64,000 nucleotides of DNA, taken from the NCBI GenBank assembly GCA_964017235.1, contig OZ024928.1, positions 89,337,566 through 89,401,565 of the forward strand, given 5' to 3'. A program made the translations under genes and the position numbers. Position 1 is the stretch's first letter; each line of letters opens with the position of its first letter. The notes under the pieces were generated by a model, which had not been told where the DNA came from, searched no databases, and saw nothing but the letters and a program-made list of their open reading frames with translations. This DNA comes from Sabellastarte sp. h YS-2021. Its lineage: Eukaryota; Annelida; Polychaeta; Sabellida; Sabellidae. Positions 11,721 through 23,400 of the stretch are shown here, one piece after another.

Positions 11721-14439
11721 TTGAGTAAATGCATGTATCTTGAACAAGCAGGTCCTCAGTAGCTTTTTAAGAAGCACCTTAACAGTTAACTGTGTATGTT
11801 AACTTGTACTCTACATCTGAATACCATTTGCAGCGCACAATTTTTGTGTCATTTTTGACTTTCACTTGTACTCTGAAGCTCAAAACAGTCATCTGACACA
11901 GGGCCCACTCACAGGCACTGATTGCTTGTTTACAAAATATATCAAAAGTGGCTTTTATTGTGTCAAAATAGCTATGAGAATTTTAAGCAGTGGACTCTCT
12001 ATAACTGGAACTAGTTTTGACCAATGACAATGCTGTGGAACAGATTGCCATACAATAGTAGGAGTCAAAAGTTGCTTAAAAACTTATTTGTTTACAATAG
12101 AGTATAATGTGTAAAATTATACCAATCATTCTTTGGCCAAATAAGTGCATTGATTGTGTTTCTTGTGTTTGACTTGCACTATGAAAATGTACAGTACTAA
12201 TTCGTAATTCTATTTCTAGGTTGAATTTTAGTAGGAATGGAACCAATTTTTGAGGTACCAATTTCTGAAGATGCTGTGGTGTTATGGAACCTGGCTTTAT
12301 CTTTACTAGTATTCTTATGAGAATTTTTCTATTTTAACAACAGGAGTTTTTTTTATTAGAAAAGAAAAAAAAAATTTCTCAGAATAAGAATGTTTTGACA
12401 GTAATAAAGATAAAATTATAACAATGGATTTAAAAGCTAATGAGAAAACAGGTACCATCAGTATTATATTTGTTGATCATGAATGTGAAAATACACTTTT
12501 TGGCAATTTTCCAAAATTCATATTCCAGGATTATTTCTTATTTCAAAGTTTTTTTCATAGAAAATCCCTTTTTTACTTACAGAATAGCAGTATTCGAACA
12601 ATATCTGTGAAAACGCTCCTCGACATAAATTGAAAGTAGCCATAAGAAACAAAGCTGGCAGAAAGGTTCTAGTTACACAGTCAACTTAATTTTGTTCTTC
12701 AGTGCGGAATAGATTGTTTAGCATTAATTAAGTTTAAACATGATTCCATGCATTTCTCTTGTTTTACTGTCTTTTTCGCATGTGTCTTGTGTGTACAAGA
12801 GTGTATGAAGTATTGCATTTGTGTATAGGATCACGTGCATTTACCACAAAACAATTACTCATATCAAATCATCAGAAACCTCTTAAAGTTATCACTTCTA
12901 TATTTTCACCTTTATTCTCTCTCCTGGTTTCCTTTGCCAATGTTTGAACAGTTGAAGTATCATTGTTTTGAGTTAGAAGTGGAATTTTAACAATAATGAT
13001 GCTTGATTAGCCTTTGACATCACTGTTCTGGAATGCCAATGTGGGTAGGAGGAAATATTAGTTTTTAAGATTAACTCTATTAACTGGAGATTTGATTTCT
13101 CAGGTTTTAACTGTATATTTATAACACTAATGTTTTTGTACAACCTTGTCAAACTTGTTTTCAAAAAGTAATTTTTATCCAACTTAATACATGCACTATC
13201 AGAATATTTGTGTGCTCTATGATAACCTTTATGTTCATTATTTTTTTATGTATTACTGGCCTGCTGTGCGGGAGATTATGAATGTATTGTTCTGGTGCCA
13301 ACCTTTGTGCAAGAATTTATGCTTTTTCATTGTACAGACCACTTTCCTGACCAGAATTCACCCACAGTAACTTCTTTGTTATTAACCAATTTCATTTTGA
13401 CTTCGTACCGAGGTATAGCTGTAGATATAATCTAGTTTAAGGTGGCCTTAAACTCCCATTATAATATGTCAGTGCATACCACTTGCAGATTGCATGGATT
13501 TTACAGTAACCCTTGAAAATACTGAAAGCAACAGCACTCTAAAAGCAGTGTACAGTTTCTTTTCTTCAAAATTCTGATTTAAATGTTTAGGCTATTTGAA
13601 AGTTCCAGGGCCCTTGGTAGCCATATTTAGAAATGGATTACCAGATGCTAAAAAAAAAATCAGCTCAAGTGTAACATATTTTTCTGTGAAACTAGGGCCA
13701 ATTTTTTCTGGATTATCGCCACTTTTCTGATCCAAGTATATTTCATTGCCACCTAACATGTTATTAGTTTTGAATAGATAGTTTTGAGAACCCGTTTAAT
13801 TATTTTCTGTTAAAATTGTCTGTTAAGTGCTTCTTATTGACATGTTAAATATTGTTTTTACAAATTTAGTTTGATGGCTAATGTAGCAGTAATTAATGTT
13901 CCACAAAATGTTGCTTAATTTGCTTGTACCAGTTGGTTTTCTTCTTAAAAACAATGTTAATTTTATTTCCTTAAAGATAATTACCTTATTTTATTTGTGG
14001 ATTTTTGCTAATATCAAAAATAATTCATAACACCAGTATAGTCAGTTTTTGTTGTGGTTGGAAAGAACTGCCATATAATTAGACGCAAATACAAACTAAA
14101 TTCTGTTAAAGTGAAAGTATATTTTCTTCTTCAACCGAAAAATGTGTGAAGAAACAGGACCATTCATTCAAGCCAAGTGCAAAGTGTGTTGTGTCCGCCG
14201 GATACATCCAATGGATAAATTGCTTTATGCATGGCTACCCTGCCAAGGCCGCATTGTGTATTGAAATTTTCCCATTACCCCACTTTAGCAAAAACTATTC
14301 TATATAGATTTCTAAAATTTTGGGATATGTTCATAATACAAAAGCTTGCCTGGAAATATTTTTCGGCTTGTTATGAAAAACAAGATACAACCACATACAT
14401 TTCTGTACCAGTCATAGATGATCATTATACAATCAGTGG
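11721..14439. other. Intergenic AT-rich DNA with a possible LINE scrap
   Basis: Mostly featureless. At 12029-12097 the plus strand reads MLWNRLPYNS and then LLKNLF, which resembles the C-terminus of L2/CR1-type LINE ORF2 (LWN-LP...LK--LF). That call rests on about 15 residues and is weak. Confidence 0.35.
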
Positions 14440-14560
14440 CTGGTTCTCCTCTTTGGAATGGTTGAATCTCTTTATGGGTGATATATATATTTAAGTGTCC
14501 TCTGTAGCCTCTACACATTTGACCATAAAGCTTGTTCAAGATCATCCATTGACCTAAATA
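14440..14560 (+). mobile_element. Degenerate helentron fragment
   Basis: The text 'ttgaatctctttatgggtga', then a TA run and 'agtgtcctctgtagcctc', follows the 5' arm of copy A (130-220) in the same order, with many substitutions. The tandem core is absent. Confidence 0.55.
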
Positions 14561-14739
14561 AATGCCCCACTGAGGCCATTTTGTGTGCCATTTTTGGGCA
14601 TTTTATTGCAGATGTCTTAATTCTCAAAGGAAATTGTTTCAATTTGACATGAAGGTTAAAGACTTTATTGTCCAAACTTACTTGACTTTTAGCATTTTAC
14701 TCAATTAGTTTTCCTAGTGAATTTTGTGGTCTTAAACTT

Positions 14740-15540
14740 TTCCCCTCTATTGTTGCCGTAGGCCCCAAGCTAGGAGTTATAGTAATGTTAGCTACATTGA
14801 GCAAATCAGTTATAACTTAAATAGTTTGCATTAAGAGCATTTTGATGAAATACCTTGGTTAGCAACTTTTTTCATGGCTTCAACATGGTCAGTTGTGTGG
14901 ATGGGCATCACAATAGTTCTTAAACCACTGTAATCCATTTGTAAATAGCTATAGCCCATTTAGCTATTGCAATTAGCATCCCAAAAGTTAATGAACTTGC
15001 AGCGAAGTATAAAGTATCTGAAAGATATAATTTGTGAAAATACTAAAAATGTGTTTGCTTTCAAGATTTAAGCAAGTTATTCAACTGTCAGATTGTAAAA
15101 GTTACTGATAAAAATACCTATTATTCACTTGTGCACTGAGCAACCAGTCAGAAACTTGTTAACTTGTTAAATAGGCGAACAACAACTTTGAACAGATTGT
15201 ATACCTGCATTACTTGGAAGATACAAGCCATTTACTGATGCTAACCACTGAAAAGTGAGAAAGCACAAATCGCACAGCTATTGTCATACTCAACTTGTAC
15301 ATTGAGGAACCAGTTAAGCGAAATGCTACTTTCTCACTTTTCAAAAGTTAGCTTAAGTAAATGGCTTGTATCCTAAAAAAGAAGTACAGTTACACTTTTT
15401 AACATGTTTAAACCAGTGTTTGTGGTACATCACAGTTAAAGTTGAGACTAATTGTTAAATGTACAAGTGAGCATCAAAACAGCTAAATGAGTTAGAAGTA
15501 CTTTTTCACAGAATATCGTAATAAGTAAATGGCTTATAGC
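14740..15540. repeat. Degenerate satellite array related to 10905-11720
   Basis: Recurring 'gtaagtaaatggcttgta', 'actcaacttgtacattgagg' and 'tttactgatg' phrases with a period near 150-160 bp, heavily mutated. No coding sequence. Confidence 0.55.
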
Positions 15541-16116
15541 TTCTGAAATATTTTGAATTTTCTGAATTTTGGCCAACTTAAATTTGGTGGAACTAAAAAA
15601 TGTTGTTTGTCTCGATGTTGATTTTAAAAAATCTTTGGACCATCCAAGTAGTAAAGGCAACTTAGGACTCTGAAGAATCTTGAATTTTGGCTGAAATTGA
15701 AAGAGATAGAACAGAGCAATTTCCAGCAATTTAGGTCCCTTTGAACAACTCCTTTTACAGCCTCTGAAAAATTTGAAATTTTCAGAATTTCACCCACCAT
15801 TTGAATTTGGGTGGAAGTTAAAAATCCATTTGCCTCAAAAACTGTCAGAGATAGAGTGATTTTGAGCTCTCAGGGCAGGAAGGACCCTTTAGATTTTGGG
15901 GGGTTTGATTCGACCTTTAAAGCCCACTTGTACATCAAATGGGGTTGCCATAATAAAAGGTTTTATATTGGCCCTGCTGTTCCTGTGGAATCGTCTTGCA
16001 GATGCGTCCATGGTTTAGTTTTACATGTGAATCTTCAGAAACACATGCAAAGAAGTGCTAGCTGTTCAGCTCCACAGTTAAAAAAAGTATTTCCTTTTTT
16101 TTATTTTCGAGAATAA
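15541..16116. other. Intergenic DNA with diffuse repeats
   Basis: Contains two loosely similar stretches (15540-15700 and 15765-15830, both with TTTGAATTTT-like and TTTGGGTGGAA-like text). The 101-codon ORF at 15811-16116 has no recognised motif and runs into a helentron end. Confidence 0.4.
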
Positions 16117-16952
16117 CTAGACCTACGCATCAGAGAACCGATGCAAATTTGTATCCACCGAAAGACAACACACCAAAGCCAGTGAACCATCATTTGACCT
16201 TGACGGAGGGGCCTAAGGTCAAATCTGACAACATGAGAAGATGCCCAGCCCATGATATCCTATAGGTTGGTTTCACATTGCAAACCTCTAGGACCAATAA
16301 TAATGAGTTATAAGCACTTTTACGTTTGGCTATCGCCGTCTGACCTTCAAGGAGGGGCCCAAGGTCAAATCTGACAACATCAAAAGATTCCCAGCCCATG
16401 ATTTCCTATATGTTGGTTCATATTGCAAACCTCTGGGACCAATAATAAGCGAGTTATGAGCACTTTTAAGTTTGGCTATCCCTGTCTGACCTTAAGGTCA
16501 AATCTGACCACATCAAAAGATTCCTAACCCATGATTTCTTATAAGTTGGTTTCACATTGCAATTCTAGGACCAATAGATATAGACTCTTTTAAAGTTCAC
16601 TATGTGGGGTACTTTGGCACTCCGTGGATGACCTTGAATTAAGAGCTTCAAGGTCAAATGTCTGCAAGGTTGTAGAGGACATTTATATCTGTTATACATA
16701 TCACCTATGAAGAGATTCAACCTTCTACCTATGAGAAACAGCCAGTAGAAAAATTTAGATAATTTTCAAAGAAATGCATTTCAGTCCCAGAGAAGCTTAC
16801 ATCCCAATGAAGATATCCTGCGAATTTGGTGAACCTAGCTGGTGTAGTTTTCCTCTTGAGAGTGTTAACGTCGGAAATCTCTCTACGTGCGGCGGCGGTG
16901 TAGCGAATGCTAAACCAAAGAATCCACTGGATGCCTCCCGTGGATACAATTA
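16117..16952 (-). mobile_element. Helentron-like element, copy B
   Basis: Minus orientation. The 3' terminus is CTAG at 16117-16120 (followed by T on the minus strand), with the same hairpin (GCATC-loop-GATGC) just inside. Three 132-147-bp core units follow (GGACCAATA marks near 16290, 16434, 16566), then the shared 5' arm. The left arm ends with GGATGCCTCCCGTGGATACA at 16930-16949. Compared with copy C, it has about 130 extra bases between 16800 and 16928 that copy C lacks. Confidence 0.78.
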
Positions 16953-18240
16953 TTTACACCTGCTCCCGTATTATCTATTGTTTCCTTTAAACTTTGGTGA
17001 AAACAGTAAACATATTTGATTGGATAAAACTTTGCTCAACTAAAACATTTGATAATTTCAAGATTTATAAAAAAATGTAGTCTAGTTTAAATATACAATT
17101 GAAGTTCTAGTTTAGTCAAATGTAAGACATAAACTATTTTTAAACCAGCATGTGTAGATTTTTGCAAGAATTCTATTTGCTATTTAGAAGGGTATTTTAT
17201 GCAATATTTGTTGTAGAATCATTGTAATTTGGCTGAATTTGTATAAATGATCAGTGTGGTTATGTGCCTTTGAAATTAATAGTCATTTATAAAGAGCGAT
17301 CAGTCATGTATTCATTTCCCATCAAAACAGGTCATCCTGAATGACCTTCCTTAATATTAGAGAACAATAAATCATGTCAAAATGATAAGTTTCATTTGTT
17401 GTGGAAAGGAAATGGAATACTAATACAGTATACTAAGAATATCCTGCCTTTCAAACTTCTGATCAATAAACTAAATCATAAAAAATAAAAGCAGTTCAAA
17501 AGGTGTACAACTAAAGAAGTGTTCAATAATAGCCTAGTCAAATTTGGTTTAAGGTTTTTAGATAATTTTAGAATGGTCGGGAAAATGCATGCACTGTACA
17601 GAGTTTACAATGACCTTGAATTGCTATCTCTATTGTTTAAAAGTTACAACATTCAAGAGGCTCTGCACACAAAAATAGAGGACAGCTCTTTCCAATTTTA
17701 TTTACCTTGTTTTCTCTTTTCAGCATTCAGCAACATACACTAAGTAAATTCCTGTACCCTTATAAGTAGAATTTTTGCAAATGGAATTCCCTTTGATAGA
17801 AAAGTAACAGGTCATCAAAGGCCATTTTTCAAATCTAATTTAACCTGTTACCTAGAATTAATACACAGAATTTTATTTATGGCCTTCTCATTTTCCCACG
17901 CGACTTAAAAAAGTTTTAGTGTACTTGATTTGCAGTAACTTTTTTACTGAACATACTTGAGTTTTAGTTTGTTTTACAGCTTCATTAAACTTGAAAATTT
18001 GGTACAAGTTTATCCCAGTACATTAAACTTAGGAACTTAACAACTATGCAGCATGTTCACCATTTTCTCTGTGAAGTTTGTAGAATATCTCAAACAAATG
18101 AAACTCCTTTAGATGTTTATGCAAGATAAACTTTGTTAGTACTTGGAATTTTCTTTGCAGATGTACTGCAATGAATTTTGGTTATTTTACATCATTCCAT
18201 TACACAACATTACCTTGCCATTCTCACTGAATCATTCCGT
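16953..18240. other. Intergenic DNA between the RASA1 and NSA2 3' ends
   Basis: AT-rich with no recognised gene. The ORF at 17519-17743 has no motif. Confidence 0.5.
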
Positions 18241-18246
18241 TTTATT
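18241..18246 (-). promoter_or_regulatory. Candidate NSA2 polyadenylation signal
   Basis: AATAAA on the minus strand, about 400 bases past the NSA2 stop codon. It is a plausible 3' UTR length, but other signals in the interval cannot be ruled out. Confidence 0.35.
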
Positions 18247-18642
18247 AAGGGTTCAGTAAATGGAGCAACACCTCCACCACTAATCTTTTAGGTGTGGAAA
18301 ATCTAGCCGAATTGGTTGTCAAATTCTAAGACTTGAAGACTTGGGGTACTGCACAAAAGTAAATGTCTGCAAAACCTAATCACTTCAACATCTTTCCTCA
18401 CCACACAGAAAGACTTGTACTTTTTCAGTTATTAATACATCTTCTTGAACTTAATATTTAAATACTTCAATACGATTGTCCACAATGATTTCTCCACTGT
18501 AAAGGAATGGCTTTTTGTAACAAAACTTTAACTTTTAACACTTAATTTCAAGTAACTGTAAGAAGTGTACAGAGACATTTGTGCAGTTCTCAGCACAAAG
18601 AACTTCAAAACATATCACAAGAAATCTGTCTATGAACTTTGG

Positions 18643-18710
18643 TCATACAAGCAGCACAGCATTGATACAGCCATCATTTTCTGGATTATTTGTCACCTGA
18701 GCATATTTTC
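18643..18710 (-). CDS. NSA2: NSA2 terminal exon
   Basis: Begins after a tttctttcag acceptor and contributes two bases to a split Gly codon. It then reads [20 protein letters not shown], one more Val and a TGA stop (rc of 18643-18645). This is the near-invariant C-terminus of NSA2, part of the S8e-like beta domain that binds the pre-60S particle. Entry phase and residue order agree with the 19198-19390 exon. Confidence 0.96.
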
Positions 18711-19197
18711 CTGAAAGAAAAATCATACAATGATGTTAACACATAAGCTAAGAATGACTACTGCATAGGATCAAATTTGAAAATCTCTTTAAGTACAAAT
18801 TGGCCTGAAGTGAAAATGAATTCTGATGATTTTTTTTTTTTTTTTTTGAAATTTAAATATATTTAAAAGTTTCAATATATTGCACAAAAGTAAAGCTGAG
18901 AACTTGTATAAATGTAAACCTGCCAGAATTTCGGGACCAGCAGCTTGAGCGCTTTTCAAACTGACCTTTTTTAAGAGTTCTCCACAAGATAAGAGCATAC
19001 GAAGTTAAGATTCTATATATTTCTTGTGCTGTTATCATAGAAGCTGATACAGGGTACCTTTTAAGAGGTGGTAATGGGAAAAATATGGTCTCGACCATTT
19101 TTTCAATGCATGTAACTTTGATTTTTCTGTTGGTTGTACATGTTTAGATTACAGTCACTTGCAGGATTAATGCATAAGACATAAGAGTAAAACACAC
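18711..19197 (-). other. NSA2 last intron
   Basis: 487 bp, with donor gtgtgt and acceptor tttcag. It holds an 18-base T run at about 18830-18847. Nothing else seen. Confidence 0.7.
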
Positions 19198-19390
19198 CCC
19201 ATATCACTTTTCCTCCTTGTGTGACTAGACCAAGTTCTGAGATGTTGACTTCTATAACTGTTCCTTTGGTGATGACACCGAGTGACGTGTACAGAGGGGA
19301 GCTAGGGTTCTTTTTCACACCAATAATTGGCAGGTTGAACGTGGCTTTCAATTCAGGATGAGTGACATGAGCTTTCTTGTATCTCAACCC
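19198..19390 (-). CDS. NSA2: NSA2 exon: S8e-like domain core
   Basis: Sixty-four codons plus one base, phase 0 at entry. The peptide starts [18 protein letters not shown] and continues through [19 protein letters not shown] to TQGGKVIW. These are hallmark NSA2 motifs, conserved from yeast to human. NSA2 (Nop7-associated 2, also called TINP1) is a nucleolar factor needed for 27S pre-rRNA processing and 60S subunit maturation. The exon ends TGG-G before a gtgtgt donor. The longer open reading to 19103 is intron. Confidence 0.97.
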
Positions 19391-19865
19391 CTTTTAAACA
19401 GATAAAAGTAACTTTAAGTGAATTAACAAATACCAAAGAACAATTACACATTTATTATGGCCTATTACAATAAAACAGTAATCCTCCACATGGGTAAACA
19501 TTAATTGCTTGGCTTGATAATAAAGCAAAACTTTGAACAAAGAATCTTTGTACTTGCTATATATTTAACTTTATGTTAATTTCTTAAAACTTCATCTACC
19601 ATTTGAATGCCATAGTTGAAATTTTTGCCTCAAGATTAATTGGGTACTTAAATCAGCACAGACACAATCACCATGAAGCTTACCCCATAACAAGTTGATT
19701 TTTTTCAGTGACCTTGATAGGTAAAAGTTTTTACCATTCTCTTCCTGTTTGTGTTTATTTGTGCCCACATACTGACACCAATTACTAGATATTAAAGTAA
19801 AAATTGCTCAACTATCAAAATTATTGAGTTGCCTTTTTAATAAACTTTAACTTTAAGTTCCATAC
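19391..19865 (-). other. NSA2 intron
   Basis: 475 bp between a gtatgg donor (minus strand, from 19865) and a gtttaaaag acceptor. No element recognised. Confidence 0.7.
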
Positions 19866-19960
19866 CATTGGGCGAATAAACCGTTCAAATTTTGGTGGTT
19901 TCCTTGTGAATCCCTCCCCTACAAAACAAGCCTTTGTCACCATTCTCTTCCAAGCTTTTC
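19866..19960 (-). CDS. NSA2: NSA2 exon: linker to S8e-like domain
   Basis: Starts after a ttttttcag acceptor with two bases completing an Arg codon, then 31 codons. The motifs [26 protein letters not shown] and IRPM match NSA2 directly. The donor is gtatgg. The adjoining 105-codon minus-strand ORF at 19993-20310 is not part of the gene. Confidence 0.97.
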
Positions 19961-20299
19961 CTGAAAAAAGAAAGCCAAACATATTAGGATTTCTAATCCA
20001 TGATCATCCAAGGCAATAGTTTTACTCCAAGGAAATGGCTGATAATGAAGTGGGAATTTAATAAAAAAATTACACTTGCAATAACTACCATTTGTTCATC
20101 ATTATAAAGACCGGATGTGCAGACTACACAAAACCATGCAGTGGGCATATTTTTGCGTACATTTATCCGAGGCAATAAATGGTCGATCGCCGAGAATAAA
20201 GAACCAAACGATACAGACAAAACAAGACCACTGCCGCGGTATGTATCTCCCGCCGAGTACCGCAGGGGAAGAAATACTACATTGAAATTTTTCCCCTTT
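19961..20299 (-). other. Start (3' side) of the 12.4-kb NSA2 intron
   Basis: The intron runs from 32423 to 19961 on the minus strand. This end is unique-looking AT-rich DNA before the satellite block. The open reading frames on both strands at 19993-20310 share no recognised motif. Confidence 0.6.
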
Positions 20300-20940
20300 G
20301 CATAGGACACTGTTGTACCATCCTGCAGGTCGAAAATTCGCTTGAAACCGCTCTATCTGTTATGCTTTTTGAGATATTGACACTTTTCCATTTTCAGCAA
20401 AAATCCAAGATGGCCGCCGAAAGTGGCGAAAAATGAAATTTTTCCCCTTTGGACAGGACACTCTTGTATCACCCTGCGGGTCAAAAAATCGCTCGAAATC
20501 GCTCGATCTGTTACGGTTTTCGAGATATTGACACTTTTTCATTTTCCGCAAAAATGTAAGATGGCCGCCAAAAGTGGCGAAAATTGAAATTTCCCCCCTT
20601 TGCACAGGAGACTCTTGTACCACCCTGCAGGTCAAAAATTTGCTCAAAATCGCTCTATCTCTTACGGTTTTCAAGATATTGACACTTTTCTATTTTCCGC
20701 AAAAATCCAAAAAGGCCGCCAAAAGTGGCGAAAATTGATATTTTACCCCTTTGCACAGGACATTCTTGTACTACCTTGCAGGTCAAAAATTCGCTCGAAA
20801 TTGCTCTATCTCTTATGGTTTTCGAGATATTCACACTTTTTCATTTTTTTCCGCTAAAATCCAAGAAGGCCGCCAAAAGTGGCGAAAATTGAAATCTTTC
20901 CCCTTTGCATAGGACACTTTTGTACTACCCTGAAGGTCTA
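20300..20940. repeat. 151-bp satellite array with AAGATGGCCGCC motif
   Basis: About 4.3 units. The CCGCC cores lie at 20414, 20565, 20716 and 20870 (spacing 151, 151, 154). Units contain CCCCTTTGCACAGGACACT-like, TCGAAATCGCTC-like and TTTTCGAGATATT-like stretches. The first two copies keep the full AAGATGGCCGCC word. Overlapping ORFs on both strands arise from the repeat. Confidence 0.85.
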
Positions 20941-21184
20941 AATGCAATAGTTTTCAAGTTACAAGTGATTTCACTCATGATGGAAGTTAGTGAAAAATCC
21001 AAAAGTAGCTATTACTCACTTATCTATTGAGATAGACACCCAAGTTACTCACCATGTTGTTGCTGTGGGAAAAAGTAGGTGAATAACATATTTTAACAAA
21101 ATGCTCTAAATACAATACTTTTCAAGTTATAATCGATTTAGTGCATGATTTCATTAATTTTAATGCATTAAAAATTATTTTAAT
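20941..21184. repeat. Single unit of the tagctattactc family
   Basis: One copy of the 'gtagctattactcactta' repeat type, otherwise seen at 23540-24900 and 40000-41330, linking the 151-bp and 133-bp arrays. Its tail (ttcataaaaaaact at 21187-21200) resembles the left flank of helentron copy C at 42320. Confidence 0.65.
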
Positions 21185-22165
21185 AATTCATAAAAAAACT
21201 TTAGCATGTGAAATATCTCCAAAATGTAGGTGAATGAGTTATTTGAGAAATACTGGCTATCTGCAATACTTTTTGTGATAATAGGCAATTACTCATTTTG
21301 AGTAGGTGAGTAATTAGATATGGATCTGAAAATTCACTAATTGAAACTTCTCCCAAAATATAGGTGAAGTGAGTTATTTGAAAAATACTGGCTATCTGCA
21401 ATACTTTTAGAGATAATTCGCATTTACTCATTTTGAGTAGGTGAGTAATTACCTACAGGTTTGGAACTTCACCATGTGAAAGCTCTTCCAAAAGTAGATG
21501 AATGAGTTATTTCATAAAAATTGGGTACCCACAATACTTTTAGAGATAATTAGCATTTACTCATTTTGAGTAGGTGAGTAATTACCTACGAGTCTGAAAC
21601 TTCACCATGTGAAAGCTCTATCAAAAGTAGATGAATGAGTTATTTGAGAAAAATTGGCTATCTGCAATACTTTTAGAGAGCATTCGCATTTACTCATTTT
21701 GAGTAGGTGAGTAATTAGCTATGGGTCCGAAACTTCACCATGTGAAAGCTCTTCCAAAAGTAGATGAATGAGTTATTTGAGAAAAATTGGCTATCTGCAA
21801 TACTTTTCGAGATATTTAGCATTTACTCATTTTGAGTAGGTGAGAAATTAGCTACAGGTCTGACACTTCACCAAGTGAAAGCTCTCGCAAAAGTAGGTGA
21901 ATGAGTTATTTGAGAAAAATTGGCTATCTTCTATACTTTTAGAGATAATTCGCATTTGCTCATTTTGAGTAGGTGAGAAATTAGCTAGGGGTCTGAAACC
22001 TCACTAAGTGAAAGCTCTTCCAAAAGTATATGAATGAGTTATTTGAGAAAAATTGGCTATCTGCAATACTTTTAGACATAATTAGCATTTACTCATTTTG
22101 AGTAGGCGAGTAAGTAGCTATGGGTCTGAAACTTCACAATGTGAAAGCTCTTCCAAAAGTAGGTG
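21185..22165 (+). repeat. 133-bp satellite array, left part
   Basis: About seven units marked by ACTCATTTTGAGTAGGTGAG at intervals of 131-134 bp (from 21290 on). Each unit also has ATGAGTTATTTGAGAAAAAT-like and CTATCTGCAATACTTTTAGA-like text. High similarity among units implies recent amplification. Interrupted on its right by a SINE. Confidence 0.9.
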
Positions 22166-22179
22166 AATGAGTTATTTGA

Positions 22180-22389
22180 TTGTTTACTTGGGGTTTTACG
22201 TCGCTTTCAACACTGTACAGGTCATATCACGACGGGTAGTTGGAAGGGCAGAGGAAACCAGTACATAGAGTTCGCTAGGGTTGTGTACTGTAAACTGCCG
22301 ACCAACGGCAAGCAACTACCAGCTTTCCCACTTGAGCCCATGCGGGGATCGAACCCCGGCCTCAGAGGTGGGAGGCGAGAGTGTTACCA
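22180..22389 (-). mobile_element. tRNA-derived SINE inserted in the satellite
   Basis: Minus-strand SINE with a tRNA-type B box (GGTTCGATCCC) and flanking TCTGAGGCCGGGG. It is homologous to the copy at 51134-51364. It is bounded by a perfect 14-bp duplication of satellite sequence (AATGAGTTATTTGA at 22166-22179 and 22390-22403), so the insertion came after the array formed. The 5' end is shortened just before the A box, and the tail is short. Confidence 0.88.
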
Positions 22390-22403
22390 AATGAGTTATT
22401 TGA

Positions 22404-23400
22404 GAAAAATTGGCTATCTGCAATACTTTTAGAGAAAATTCGCATTTACTCATTTTGAGTAGGTGAGTAATTAGCTATGGGTCTGAAACTTCACCATGTG
22501 AAAGCTCTTCCAAAAGTAGATGAATGAGTTATTTGAGAAAAATTGGCTATCTGCAATACTTTTCGAGATAATTAGCATTTACTCATTTTGAGTAGGTGAG
22601 TAATTAGCTACGGGTCTGAAACTTCACCAAGTGAAAGCTCTCCCAAAAGTAGGTGAATGAGTTATTTGAGAAAAATTGGCTATCTGCAATACTTTTAGAG
22701 AGAATTCGCATTTACTCGTTTTGAGTAGGTGAGTAATTAGCTATGGGTCTGAAACTTCACCATGTGAAAGCTCTTCCAAAAGTAGATGAATGAGTTATTT
22801 GAGAAAAATTGGCTATCTGCAATACTTTTAGAGATAATTCGCATTTACTCATTTTGAGTAGGCGAGTAATTAGCTATGGGTCTGAAACTTCACCATGTGA
22901 AAGCTCTTCCAAAAGTAAATGAATGAGTTATTTGAGAAAAATTGGCTATCTGCAATACTTTTCGAGATATTTAGCATTTACTCATTTTGAGTAGGTGAGA
23001 AATTAGCTACAGGTCTGACACTTCACCAAGTGAAAGCTCTCGCAAAAGTAGGTGAATGAGTTATTTGAGAAAAATTGGCTATCTTCTATACTTTTAGAGA
23101 TAATTCGCATTTACTCATTTTGAGTAGGTGAGAAATTAGCTAGGGGTCTGAAACCTCACTAAGTGAAAGCTCTTCCAAAAGTATATGAATGAGTTATTTG
23201 AGAAAAATTGGCTATCTGCAATACTTTTAGACATAATTAGCATTTACTCATTTTGAGTAGGTGAGTAACTAGCTACGCATCTGAAACTTAACCAAGTGAA
23301 AGCTCTCCCAAAAGTAGGTGAATGAGTTATTTGAGAAAAAATGGCTACCTGCAATACTTTTAGAGATAATTCGCATTTACTCATTTTGAGCAGGTGAGTA
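22404..23400 (+). repeat. 133-bp satellite array, right part
   Basis: About eight more units of the 133-bp repeat (marks near 22448, 22580, 22713, 22846, 22979, 23112, 23245, 23381). Units 22950-23250 repeat the unit order at 21800-22100 with shared variants (for example 'ggctatcttctatac'). This points to duplication of a multi-unit block. Confidence 0.9.

Noticed and set aside
14231..14545. Overlapping ORFs of 87 and 77 codons
   Set aside because: Part overlaps a degenerate helentron fragment; no motif.
19993..20310. 105-codon minus-strand ORF and the opposing plus-strand ORF
   Set aside because: It sits in the 12.4-kb NSA2 intron, no motif recognised, and NSA2 splices cleanly across it.
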